Shown here: positions 1 to 11,119 of the stretch, in pieces
Position numbering within the stretch: the stretch's first letter is position 1
Layout of the letters: each line of letters opens with the position of its first letter
NCBI RefSeq assembly: GCF_000002985.6
Contig: NC_003280.10
Span: forward strand, 9,792,501-9,856,500
DNA: 64,000 nt
Direction: 5' to 3'
Origin: Caenorhabditis elegans
Taxonomy: Eukaryota; Nematoda; Chromadorea; Rhabditida; Rhabditidae
Made by a program: the position numbers and the translations under genes
The notes under the pieces: generated by a model
What the model was told of the DNA's origin: nothing
The model's input: the letters and a program-made list of their open reading frames with translations, nothing else
Database searches by the model: none

Positions 1-784
1 CCTAATTTTGTCTAGCCATGGATTTTCAAACATCATGGATCCAGATTGCCCCATTGCGATTTTCCCAATAATGTCCATTGTGAATTCTTGGTAATATCTA
101 AAATTGGGAAAGAATGAAAAATTCAATGAGTACATTAACTTTTCAAAAAATGACCTACTCTAAAATATCAATAGTTTTTCCTCCAGCGGTTCCCTTTTCC
201 AAATGCCTCATCATCTCAGCAACACTTTCCTCGACAGTACTAAAAATTTTCCTCAAACTTTTATTCGAAAAAGTTGGAGATGCCAATGTCCTAAGACGCT
301 TCCAACGGTGTCCCTGTGATGTTACAAGATGGATTCGTGGATCTTTATCCGGATCTCCTTGAAGTGGATTTTGCTTTCTAGCATAAAAGTTATCAAATTG
401 TTTCACGAAAACTTCATGGACAAATTCTGGATCAGATACCACTAGTGTCTTCTCAACTCCGTCAGTAAACCCATACATTGGTCCATATTCCTGAAAATGG
501 CAATACAAACACATTGTTTCCTATTTTTTCAGAATTTTTTGAAAATAAAAGTAGCCATGTTTAGTAGTAGCCATGTTAGTAATAAAATAACAACTCACCT
601 TTGTCCAGTCTCCGAGCCGTAATATCCACGGTTTTTCGTAACTTTGAAAAGCATTAATTATTCCAAAAAATGGCAGACCTCTAGGCCCTTTGATCCCTTT
701 TCTCATCCAAAACGACCAAATCCATAGATAATATGTGAAAACTCCAATGAATAAGGCAATAGCAATAAGTATACTTAAACTCAT
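1..784 (-). CDS. CYP13A-type cytochrome P450, 5' part (cut by window edge)
   Basis: N-terminal part of a membrane-bound P450 monooxygenase of the nematode CYP13A family (CYP3 clan). Exons on the minus strand are 599-784, 159-490 and 1-97, with GT/AG junctions in phase. The protein starts MSLSILIAIALF, a hydrophobic ER-anchor helix of about 25 residues, then a basic stretch and the proline-rich hinge GPRGLPFFG. Exon 2 carries the conserved HRWKRLRTLASPTFSNKSLR block (C-helix region) and exon 3 the block DIIGKIAMGQ. The I-helix, ExxR and haem-binding exons lie beyond base 1, so catalytic competence cannot be judged. Exon sizes 186 and 332 nt equal those of the paralogues to the right. Substrate unknown; family members are thought to oxidise xenobiotics or lipids. 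Confidence 0.9.
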
Positions 785-834
785 TTTCTATAATTTTTGC
801 TAGTTTGTCATGAAAAATGTACAAGCGATGATGA

Positions 835-842
835 TTTATATA
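835..842 (-). promoter_or_regulatory. TATA-like box of the first P450
   Basis: TATATAAA on the minus strand, 51 bp upstream of the ATG at 784. The same octamer sits at a similar distance upstream of several other P450 copies, which supports a real core promoter element. Confidence 0.55.
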
Positions 843-1253
843 CCACGTTGTTCAATCCGCAAGATTTGAAAATCATAGAGTGTGACAGTTTCGTGTTTTC
901 TGCCCAGAAAGATCATCGTGGTCTTTGCAAACTAGAAAAATTTTATTTGGAAATAAGAGAGTGGAGACAAAAATCAAAAGACTAGATAAGACAAACAAGA
1001 TAAATAGAGTGTTTTCAAATAGAAACAATTAGTTTGGCAAACTTTTTGGTACGTAAAACATTTAAATCGACTATATAATTTTAAATTTGTAAACTGTCAG
1101 TTTTTTTTTCTTTTTTTTAAACTTGTATTCCCAGGATTGAATTTCCTGTTAAGTATATGTCTTATTCTGAAACTATTTTGTCATCAATATTCGTTTAATT
1201 TGCAGCAACCCAAAAAACCGGGTTTTTGCTGAAACAACTTTGAGAAAAAATAT
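843..1253. other. Intergenic, P450 upstream region
   Basis: AT-rich DNA between the first P450 and the 3' end of the second. The minus-strand half nearest 843 is the presumed promoter region of the first gene. A 62-codon plus-strand ORF at 797-985 has no recognisable similarity. No other feature seen. Confidence 0.5.
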
Positions 1254-3041
1254 TTATTGATCTCTCGACATCTTGGGTTTCAAAGTTAAGATGACACTTG
1301 TTGGTGCTATAGTTGACAATCCAACTAATTTCAATGGAACTTCTGTTTCCGAGCAAGTTTTAAAAGTGTACTGTTTCAGAACTGGAACCAATAACATTTT
1401 TTTTTCCATCATTGCCAATCGCATTCCAATACAAATTCTGGGGCCGATGCCAAATGGAATATATCCTCCTTTTGCATAAAATAGTTCGTCCCCGGTTTCC
1501 CACCTGTAGATTGATATTCTCCCAAGTCCGCCAATTTTTTGATCTCTTAACATACCTCTCTGGTTTAAACTCATTTGCATCATCTCCCCAAACCTTTGGA
1601 TCATAATGAAGTGACCACGTATCCACTTGAACATTTGTTCCTTTCTCTATATCAACTCCACGAATATTTATGGATTTCATACATTTCCGATTATGCGCTC
1701 TGAATTTTTTCTGGTTTAAATCGGTGGTGTTAGTTCATTCCTCACGCCGTTGCAAGTGGATACATCCGTAGAGATTCTTTTATCACACATTCCATGTACC
1801 TCAATTTTGATATTTGATCAAAAGTGATTTCAGGGTCTGGGCATTCTCTATCCACTCTTCTTGTAATTTCTTCTGAATCTCTGGATGAGTTGCCAGGAGA
1901 TATGAAGAATATGAGAGGGAAAGGGCAGTTGTATCATATCCAGCTAAAAAGAAAACAAACAATTGACCAATGATCTCATCAAAAGTCAGTTGTTTCTCAA
2001 TTTTCGCGATTTCCTTTTTAGTGAATTCAAGTGTTTGTTCTTGCTCAAAAAAGTCCAAATCTGCTCTTGAATCCAAAAAACAAGTCGATAAAATCTTGGG
2101 GTTGTCCGACTTTTACAAAACCATTATTCTCATCATCTTTTCTCTGTTTTAGTCGTTCACAAACAACAATTTCCAGCATTGAGAAGACGTGGGAAGCCGG
2201 TTGAGCTGATGGGAAGAAGGAAAATAGAGTACGAAACAAAACTCCAACAATCGGAAATACTCCAGCAACCAGAGAACCGTATTTGCGTTTGTTTTGGAAG
2301 ACCTGAATGTTTCTAGAATGTAAATTTAAATTTTGAAATGAGCATACCCCTTTGACTCCACTCATTAATGGATTTTTGAACAACAATGATTCGGTTTGAC
2401 CCATTGCAATTTTTCCAATTACATCCAATGTATATTCTTGATAGTATCTGTAAAAGAAACATTGCTTTCCAAAATTTGAAAGTTTACATACTCTAACATA
2501 TTTACATGTTGTCCATCAGCAACTTCTTTTTCCAAATATTTCATAACTTCTACTACACTTTCTTCGACAGTTCCCATTATTATTCTCAGACTTTTATTCG
2601 AAAACGTTGGCGACGAAAGTAGTCGTTTCCATCTGTGACCCTCAGCTGAGAAAAGTGTAACTCTTGGATTTTTGTTTGGATCTCCTTGAAGTGGATTCTG
2701 CTTTCTTCCATAAAAATTGTCAAATTGTTTCACAAAAACTTCATCTACAAATTCGGGATTGGATATGATCAACGTGATACCGTAAACTGATCCGTTCTTC
2801 TGAAATATTCCAGGGTTTATGGATATAGAATAAATGCTATAATTAATTATAACGAATTTCTAAAGCTTACTTTTGTCCAGTCTCGCAGCTTCAAATAGCC
2901 TGGATAATCATAATTTTGAAATTTGTGAATAACTCCAAAAAATGGAAGACCTCTGGGCCCACGGATACCTTTTCTTATCCAATAATGCCAAATCCATAAG
3001 TAATATGTTAGAATACCAAAAAATAAAACAGTAAGTATCAT
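1254..3041 (-). pseudogene. CYP13A-type P450 pseudogene with two frameshifts
   Basis: Same six-exon plan as its neighbours: 2871-3041, 2492-2799, 2348-2447, 1746-2302, 1556-1699, 1254-1503. Exon 4 is broken twice relative to paralogues: a one-base gain in an A-run near 2071-2082, which sends the upstream frame into a stop at 2045, and a one-base loss near 1855, just after KKLQEE. Between the two the homologous frame (LFVFFLAGYDTTALSLSY) is intact but out of register. Exon 2 also has two in-frame deletions: about 5 residues after YGIT, and 3 residues in the HRWKRL/SPTF block. I-helix AGYDTT and haem loop FGIGPRICIG are still recognisable. Because both breaks are single-base and one is in a homopolymer, assembly error is an alternative, but two nearby breaks plus deletions in a conserved block favour a true pseudogene. 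Confidence 0.75.
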
Positions 3042-3087
3042 TTTGAATGAGGCAAAAATAGAACGATAATAATTTTTTTCTGTAATA

Positions 3088-3095
3088 TTTATATA
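3088..3095 (-). promoter_or_regulatory. TATA-like box of the P450 pseudogene
   Basis: TATATAAA on the minus strand, 47 bp upstream of the start codon at 3041; the same spacing as in the intact copies, so the promoter has not visibly decayed. Confidence 0.5.
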
Positions 3096-3347
3096 GTTTT
3101 CGGAGCTTTTTCCTACAAAAAGTTTGTTATTCTTGTGCTTTTTTGGTATCAGTTTTTGTGCTTTGTGATAAAATATATGACGAGCGCTTTAGAAAGAGTA
3201 AAGTTTGATCAGTCGAATGTTGATCGACGGAAACAATTCTAACTAAAACGGTTTATTACACAAGTTTTGAATAATTTATTTACATTGAAAATTATGTAAA
3301 AAAAACAAAAAACGGAACACAATATGACACAAAATAAAATTTTGGAA

Positions 3348-5240
3348 TCAATTAGAGTGTCTTGGTGTCAACTTGAGCATAACATTTCTTGGTGCAATTG
3401 TGGCGGATCCGACCAATTTTAATGGAATTTCAGTTTCTGTGGAAGTATCAAATGTGTACTTTTTCAGGATGTGGGTCAATAACAATTTTTCTTCCATCAT
3501 AGCTAATCGCATTCCAATACAAATTCTTGGTCCCATACCGAATGGAAGATATCCTCCTTTTGCATAAAATAGTTCGTCCCCGGTTTCCCATCTGCAATAT
3601 TGATGTTCCTTCGAGAACAAAAATTAAAATTGGAGTTCATCTAATATTAAAAACATAGAACGCACCTCTCTGGTTTAAACTCGCTTGCATCATCTCCCCA
3701 AACTTTTGGATCATAATGAAGTGTCCATGTATCCACTTGCACATTTGTTCCTTCATCTATTTCAACTCCAAGAACATTGGTTTTCTTCATGCACTTTCGG
3801 TTGTGAACTCTGAAAATATACTTTTTGAAAAAAAGCAAACAAATTTGTAATAGCGGGTAAATTGGAATATCTAGAATTTAATAAACGATAATAAAAAACT
3901 TACAAGGATGCTAAAGGGTACATTCGTAGAGCTTCTTTTACCACACATTCCATGTACTTCAGTTTTGATATCTGATCAAAAGTGACTTCAGGGTCTGGGC
4001 ATTCTCTATCCACTTCTTCTTGTAATTTCTTCTGAATCTCTGGATGTGTTGCCAGGAGATATGAAGAATATGACAGAGAAAGGGCAGTTGTATCATATCC
4101 AGCTAACAAGAAAACAAACAATTGACCAATGATCTCATCAAATGTCAGATGCTTATCCACTTTCAAGACTTCACTTTTTGCAAATCCTAATGTCGATTCC
4201 TCTTCAATAAAATCTACGTTTGCCCTTGCGTCTAGGAACAAGTCGATAAAATCTTGTGGTTCACCAGATGGCTCAATTCCAGCTTTTTTGTCTGCTGCTC
4301 TTTGTTCTAGTCGTTTGTTGAGAGCTTTTTCCATGGTATTCATTATACCGAAAGCCGGACTAAATTTTGGGAATTTCATGAAAAGTTGGCGCATCAAAGT
4401 TCCTGCAATTGGGAAAACACCAGCAATTAGGAAAGGCATTTTACCACCCTTTTTGAAAATCTGGAAGTTTTTTATTTGCAAATTGGTAAAATTTCTTACA
4501 AAGTACAACTTACTTCTTTTACCTTAGGAAGCATTGGATTTCTAAACATCAGCGATTCGGTTTGACCCATTGCAATTCTTCCAATGATGTCAAGAGTGAA
4601 TTCTTGATAGTAGCTGAAAAAGGTTTCTGCATCGTCTCGAAAATTTAAACGAAAAACTCACTCTAATAAATCTACAGCTTTTCCTTTTGCACTTGCCTCA
4701 TCCAAATGTCTCATCAACTCCACTACAGTTTCCTCTACAGTACTCATAATTTTTCTGAGACTCTTATTCGAAAACGTAGGCGAAGCCAATGTTCTCAACC
4801 GCTTCCATCGGTGCCCTTGAGCCAAGACAAGGTGTGCTCTTTTGTTTTTATTTGGGTCTCCTTGAATGGGATTTGTCTTTCTTCCATAGAAATTATCAAA
4901 TTGTTTCACAAAAACTTCGTGGACAAATTCTGGATTAGACACAACCAAAGTTTTTTCGACACCTTCAGTGATACCATAGATTGATCCATATTTCTGGAAG
5001 ATTGATGATAGTTTATATATAACTCTGTATCAATAAAAAGAAGCAAACACTCACTTTTGTCCATTCTCCCAACTTCAAAAGTCCTGGATTTTCATAGTCA
5101 TGAAACTTGAGAATCACTCCGAAAAATGGAAATCCACGGGGTCCTTTGACTCCTTTCCTGATCCAAAATGACCAAATCCAGATATAATATGTCAAAAAAC
5201 CAATAAACAGAGCACCGGCAATAAGTAAACTTAAACTCAT
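3348..5240 (-). CDS. CYP13A-type cytochrome P450 (520 aa)
   Basis: Haem-thiolate monooxygenase, presumed ER membrane protein using NADPH-P450 reductase. Six exons: 5055-5240, 4662-4993, 4514-4613, 3904-4460, 3666-3809, 3348-3591. They join in frame to 520 codons plus stop, a typical P450 length. Visible motifs: N-terminal anchor helix (about 3-25), GPRGFPFFG hinge, HRWKRLRTLASPTF (C-helix), I-helix AGYDTT at about 326-331, ExxR as EALR at about 382-385, and haem loop FGMGPRICIG with the Cys ligand near 464. All invariant residues are present, so it should be active. It belongs to the local cyp-13A tandem array; which numbered member it is cannot be told from sequence alone. A TATA box lies 42 bp upstream of the ATG. 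Confidence 0.92.
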
Positions 5241-5281
5241 AGTTGGAAAAAATGCTTGATTTTGCTATTTAGAGTATGGTG

Positions 5282-5289
5282 TTTATATA
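5282..5289 (-). promoter_or_regulatory. TATA-like box of the third P450
   Basis: TATATAAA on the minus strand, 42 bp upstream of the ATG at 5240. Confidence 0.55.
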
Positions 5290-5854
5290 CAGATCAGTTT
5301 GTGTACTGTGGTTCAGTATTGTCTGCTTTCACACATTTGTGTTTCGCGTCGCAACAATTATGGTTTGTGTTTTAGAAGGAAACATGGATGATAGCAGAGA
5401 GCACGACAATTTCTGAACGTAGGTTGATAAATTGGAAAAATTATCAACTCCTATGCATTGTTGGAAACTGTTATGTTGTGTCGACATCATACGGGCAGGA
5501 TTCCGTACTTGAAGTTAGTTTTGACCATACAAACGAACTCTTATTTCCACTTATCTCTCTAATATGCATTCTATTTTCTGTTAGTTATTTTTTTGAAATG
5601 ATGTTTTAAAATATGTTTTCTAATTTAAATGATTTCCTAACGTGTAGATACATTAGGACGAGTAAAGTAATTTTTTATTAGAAAAGTGATTTAAAATTAG
5701 AAGCAAGCACATGAGCTGGTTTTCAATGTTAATAAATTGTCTTTCTTGAAGGATTCTGCAATTTTTTAAATTAGCTATCGATTTGAACAATTTATTAATC
5801 AAAAAACCAATAGGTACACATATGCATAATTTATTATACAACTAAAATTAGGAA
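5290..5854. other. Intergenic between P450 copies
   Basis: No gene seen. Plus-strand ORF 5388-5609 has no recognisable similarity or splice context. The left half is the presumed promoter region of the P450 starting at 5240; the right end is the 3' flank of the next copy. Confidence 0.5.
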
Positions 5855-7838
5855 TTAATTGGAATGTCTTGGTGTCAACTTGAGCATAACACTTCTTGGT
5901 GCAGTTGTGGCGGATCCGACCAATTTTAATGGAATTTCTGTTTGCGTAGAAGTTTCGAATGTGTACTTTTTCAGGATGTGGGTCAAAAGCATTTTTTTTT
6001 CCATCATTGCCAATCGCATTCCAATACAAATTCTTGGTCCCATACCGAATGGAAGATATCCTCCTTTTGCATAAAATAGTTCGTCTCCAGATTCCCATCT
6101 GCAAAAAGTGATGTTCTTTGGGAAGAAAAAATTAAACTTGAAGCTCATAGCTCATCTTATTAAGAACATAGAACATACCTCTCTGGCCTAAACTCATTTG
6201 CATCCTCTCCCCAAACTTTTGGATCATAATGAAGTGTCCATGTATCCACTTGAACATTTGTTCCTTTCTCTATTTGAACTCCAAGTACATTCGTTTCCTT
6301 CATGCACTTTCGGTTGTGAACGCTGAAAATCGAATTGACCTGCTTAGATTATTAATAGAATACTTTCCAAAGCGAAGATCAAATAGGGAATTGCATTAAA
6401 CCTAATGAATTTTAAATCTTCTTGAATTAAAAATTCAAATTATAAATAGAGTCAACGGATAACTTGAAACATCTAAAAGCCCGCTAATAAAATACTTACA
6501 TGGATGCTAATGGATACATTCGTAGAGCTTCCTTTACCACACATTCCATGTACTTCAATTTTGATATTTGATCAAAAGTGACTTCAGGATTTGGGCATTC
6601 TCTATCCACTTCTTCTTGTAATTTCTTCTGAATCTCTGGATGTCTTGCCAGGAGATATGAAGAATATGAGAGGGAAAGGGCAGTTGTATCATATCCAGCT
6701 AACAGAAAAACGAACAATTGGCCAATAATTTCATCAAATGTCAGTTGTTTATCAACTTTCGCAATTTCTGTTTTAGCAAATCCTAGTGCGGATTCCTCTT
6801 CAAAGAAATCTACATTTGCTCTTGCGTCTAGGAACAAATCAATGAAATCTTGTGGTTCACCAGATGGCTCAATTCCAGCTTTTTCGTCTGCGGCTCTTTG
6901 TTCCAGTCGTTTATTCAAAGCTTTTTCCACAGTACTCATAATATCGAAGGCTGGTTGTATAGATGGGAATCTCATGAAGAATTCGCGGAACATAGTTCCC
7001 GCTATCGGGAAAATACCAGAAACTAGGAAAGGTAGTTTACGACCATCTTTGAAAATCTAAAATTATAATTTTTGTTATGCTTTTGATGGAATTCAGTACA
7101 AAATGCAACTTACTCCTTTCACCTTAGGAAGCATTGGATTTCTAAACATCAGCGATTCTGTTTGACCCATTGCAATTCTTCCAATGATGTCAAGAGTGAA
7201 TTCTTGGTAGTAGCTGCAAATTGTTTTTTTGTAAATGTTTTGCATCTTCTCAATATTTTTAATTAAAGACTTACTCTAATAAATCTACAGCTTTTCCTTT
7301 TGCACTTGCATCGTCCAAATGTCTCATCAACTCTACTACAGTTTCTTCTACAGTACTCATAATTTTTCTGAGGTTTTTATTTGAAAACGTAGGTGATGAC
7401 AGAGTTCTCAACCGCTTCCAACGGTGCCCTTGAGCCGAGACAAGATGTGCTCTTTTGTTTTTATTTGGGTCTCCTTGAATGGGATTTGTCTTTCTTCCAT
7501 AGAAATTATCAAACTGTTTCACAAATACTTCATGAACAAATTCTGGATTAGACACAATCAAAGTTTTTTCGACTCCTTCAGTAATACCATATATTGGTCC
7601 GTATTCCTGAATATGTGACTCGTTTTTGGTAAACACATAATTTTAAACTCACTTTTGTCCATTCTCCCAATTTCAACAGTCCTGGATTTTCATAGTCTTG
7701 GAACTCGTGAATCACTCCAAAAAATGGAAATCCACGGGGTCCTTTGACTCCTTTCCTGATCCAAAATGACCAAATCCAGATATAATATGTCAAAAGTCCA
7801 ATAAACGAAGCACCAGCAATAAGTATACTTAAACTCAT
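5855..7838 (-). CDS. CYP13A-type cytochrome P450 (520 aa)
   Basis: Close paralogue of the preceding gene. Exons 7653-7838, 7275-7606, 7114-7213, 6500-7056, 6179-6322 and 5855-6098 have exactly the same sizes (186, 332, 100, 557, 144, 244 nt) and phases, giving 520 aa. The start is the ATG of MSLSIL at 7838, which matches the paralogues; an in-frame ATG 12 nt further up (MFQN) is less likely. I-helix AGYDTT, EALR and FGMGPRICIG are all present. The C-terminus LTPRHSN is identical to that of the gene at 3348-5240, and nucleotide identity in the last exon is very high, consistent with recent duplication or gene conversion. Substrate unknown. Confidence 0.92.
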
Positions 7839-7884
7839 ATTTTGGAACAAAATATAGTGTTTCTTCTATCTAGTCCAGAGAGTA

Positions 7885-7892
7885 TTTATATA
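7885..7892 (-). promoter_or_regulatory. TATA-like box of the fourth P450
   Basis: TATATAAA on the minus strand, 47 bp upstream of the ATG at 7838. Confidence 0.55.
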
Positions 7893-8359
7893 CTAACCGA
7901 CATATTTACCAAGGCCGTGGTCACAAAAATCATTTGACTTGCTTACTCACTCGGGTGTTTCTCGGCGCAACAAGTCACTATGATTTGTGTTTGAAAAATG
8001 GGAAATGAATGACGGAAAATTTGTGACTTGGAATTGGACAGAAGTGAAACAAGATAGTGTTTAGATGATGATTGATTAGCTAGGTAATTCATTTATGATA
8101 TTTATTGTTAGAGTTTTTTGAAGTTGTTCAAGTAGAATAATGTTCTATACTCCAAAGACAACAACATTTTTTTTTTCATTTTTTTGTAAACCATTTTTTT
8201 GTAAACTATCAGTTTGTTTAACTGTTTTCAATATTAAATGTTCAATATAAAATTATGTTTGATTTTATTTTGATTTATTTATGGCTATTTTTCAATTAAA
8301 ACATATCAGTAAAATAAATATTAATTAGACAATTTTTATACATGTAAAATTACAAAAAA
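7893..8359. other. Intergenic between P450 copies
   Basis: AT-rich, with several poly-T runs; no gene or repeat recognised. Confidence 0.5.
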
Positions 8360-10221
8360 TTATGAATCTCTCGGCTCCAATTTCACAATTACACTTTCCG
8401 GCGAAAGTGTCAACTTTCCTACCAACTTCACCGGAATCTGTGTATTTTTTGTTGTTCTGAATGAGTATTCTTTGAGAATCTGAGCCAATAAAATCTTCTG
8501 CTCCATTTGAGCTAGTCTCATTCCAATGCACTGACGTGGTCCCGAGCCAAATGGAATGTACGATCCATTGTGCTCCAAATGCTCACAAGCTCCGTTTTCC
8601 CACCTGTAATATAGAAGATTGTGATGAAAACAAGATCACTAAGATTACCTTTCGGGTTTGAAGTCTTCTACGTCTTCTCCCCAAATTCTTGGATTGTGAT
8701 GTAGTGTCCATGTGTCAACTTGAATGTTCATTCCCTCATCAAAATTCACCCCGTTGATTGTTGTCTCTCGCATACATTTTCTCGTGTTTGCTCTGTAAGA
8801 TTATATTGTTCTCACTTTTTTTTAATTTTAAGCCAAAAATAGTCTTGTCAACTTACGTCGTTCCTAATGGATATAATCTCAACGTTTCTTTCATTACACA
8901 CTCCAAATATTTCAGTTTCGATAAATGATCAAAGAAGATTTCGGGATCTGGACACTCTCTGTCCACTTCTTCTTGTAATTTTGTTTGGATTTCTGGATGT
9001 GTTGCAAGAAGATATGTAGCATATGAGAGAGATAATGCAGTTGTGTCAAAGCCAGCAGCTAAAAATACGAAACACTGTGCAATAATCTCATCGAAAGTCA
9101 ACTCCTTGTTGATTTTTACAACGCTCGATTTTGCAAAATCTTCATTCGCCTCTCCGCTCAATATTTTCACGTCTGGAACTCGGGCATCAAGGAATAAATC
9201 AATAAAATCCTGAGGTTCTCCTGGCTCAACTCCTTTTATCTCATCTTTAGCTCGCTGATCAATTCTTGCCTGTACAGCTACTTCTATTAAATCGAAAATT
9301 TTGAAGGCTGGAATGAAACTTGCTGGTAGCATTTTTGACATTTTTCTGAAAACTCCTGCGAGCGGAGGAAAGATTCCAGTGATAAGGAACACATGCCAGG
9401 AACCGTTGAAAATCTGAAAACACTTGCTATTCTTCTTCAGAATATTATAAACATACGGCTTGAACTTTTGGCAGCAATGGGTTCTTGAACATGTTCGATT
9501 CAGACTGGCCAAGAGCAATGCGACTAATTACTCCCAGAGTGTACTCTTGATAGACTCTGAATTTTTATCATAAAACTTAATCACTTACAAAATTACCACT
9601 CACATTAACATATCAATATCTTCGTTCTTCCTCACTTTCTGCTCAATATTCCATAAAATTTCAGTTCCACATTCTTGAACAGAGTTCCTCACTTTTCGAA
9701 GACTGTTATTGGAAAAAGATGGACTTGACAGTGTCCGAAGACGTTTCCAACGTTTTCCTTGAGTCGAGAAAATATTGACTCGTTTGTCTTTTTCAGGATC
9801 ACCAATGATTGGACGCAACTTTCGACCATAGAAATTGTCGAATTGTTTTTTGAATATTTCATTGACCATCTCTGGTTCCGAGATTATCATAGTTTGTTGG
9901 GGTCCTTCTGTGAAACCGTAAACAGGACCATATTGCTGAAAGTTTATTTTATTAGTTTTCATTGAAATTTAAAAGTTTTTGAAATTTTTGAAACTAGCAG
10001 AAATGCGAAAAGGTTTCTAAATTAAAAAAAAAACAACGCACTTTAGTCCAATCCCTGTACTTTAAAAACGGTGGATTCTCATGATCGATGGTCTGAATCA
10101 ACATTCCAATTCCAGGGAATCCACGTGGACCTTTTATGCCCTTTCGAATAAAATATGACCAGATCCATACGGAGTATGTGAATACTCCTAGTAGAACTGC
10201 AGATAATAAAACGAAAATCAT
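8360..10221 (-). CDS. CYP13A-type cytochrome P450, more divergent member (518 aa)
   Basis: Exons 10042-10221, 9604-9935, 9457-9556, 8857-9413, 8649-8792 and 8360-8603 keep the family phases; only exon 1 is shorter (180 nt). The product is 518 aa. Motifs: N-terminal anchor MIFVLLSAVLLG, I-helix AGFDTTALSLSY (Phe where the others have Tyr), ETLR for ExxR, and haem loop FGSGPRQCIG. The linker before the haem loop (CEHLEHNGSYIPFG) differs clearly from the DELFYAKGGYLPFG of neighbours, and overall divergence is the highest among the six-exon members. A TGATAAG-type GATA motif occurs about 140 bp upstream (near 10362), compatible with the intestinal expression common in this family, but that is only suggestive. 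Confidence 0.9.
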
Positions 10222-10276
10222 GTTTTTATTTTCAGGAATAAAAAAGAAACGTATTGATGTTTTTCGGTAGACCACC

Positions 10277-10284
10277 TTATAAAT
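10277..10284 (-). promoter_or_regulatory. TATA-like box of the fifth P450
   Basis: ATTTATAA on the minus strand, 56 bp upstream of the ATG at 10221; weaker match than in the neighbouring copies. Confidence 0.4.
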
Positions 10285-11058
10285 AGTATCGGTGGTAGAA
10301 ACAACAGTCAGACACAAACAACACTTTTCCACACAAATGTGTCGACTGTTGAGATATAGTGTACTGATAAGAGAACATAGAGAATGGGGCAAGCACTTTT
10401 TGGAAGGTATAAAAGTTGTACCAATATTCTTCAAACTTTTCACTGCTCAAATGCAAAAAACATAAAGAGGTGATGGAGAGCAGATGGTAGTTAGAAAACT
10501 TTTTAAAAAATTAAAAATGATAATGGAGTTTAAAAAAAATATCAATATGTAGAAACAATAGAAAACTAGTTTTGTTTCAGAGATTTGGTTGATCTAGAAT
10601 TTTAAAATTGTTCTTCATATCTAAAATTTCTTGAAAGAAAGTTAGGGATGAAAATGAGCACTGAAGCTGATAAATCCAAAAAAAAAACTTTTTTTCGTAA
10701 GATTAAAATTTTTTGCTTTTTTTCGGCAATTAATTTTTTTAAAACGAGAATATACATAATAGGTTTAGATTCACAAGCTACAAATATGTGACTGTAATAA
10801 TTATAAAACCATCAGATAGTTTTCAAAAATTGATAAAAGTTTGAAAAAACATCCTCTAAACTTTATTCGAAAATTGAGAATACATTCTAAAGTATCCAGA
10901 CTACGAATTTTGAAACAAAATCTTCTTGATTGCTGGGTTTCTCCAAATCATACGATTCTTGTCACCCACTTTCTTGTTCTATTAAACACAAACCATAATG
11001 TTTTGTGCGACAAGAAGATAAGACTAAAAACTAACTTAACAGATGATCGACAAAAAAG
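10285..11058. other. Divergent intergenic between two P450 genes
   Basis: Shared upstream region of the minus-strand gene ending its promoter near 10285 and the plus-strand gene starting at 11120. AT-rich with poly-A and poly-T runs. The plus-strand ORF 10841-11065 looks spurious. No repeat recognised. Confidence 0.5.
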
Positions 11059-11066
11059 TATATAAA
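11059..11066 (+). promoter_or_regulatory. TATA-like box of the plus-strand P450
   Basis: TATATAAA, 54 bp upstream of the ATG at 11120; same element and spacing as in the minus-strand copies. Confidence 0.55.
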
Positions 11067-11119
11067 TAATGCCACATATTACACAATTTAATTTAATTTA
11101 ATTTTTTTTGAAACTAGAC

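Noticed and set aside
1360-1680. Extra frameshift at the haem-loop exon of the P450 pseudogene
   Set aside because: The apparent frame change is a normal 52-nt intron (1504-1555) with GTATGT donor and CTACAG acceptor, as in the paralogues.
5388-5609. Plus-strand ORF upstream of the third P450
   Set aside because: No similarity; occupies the intergenic region of two minus-strand genes.
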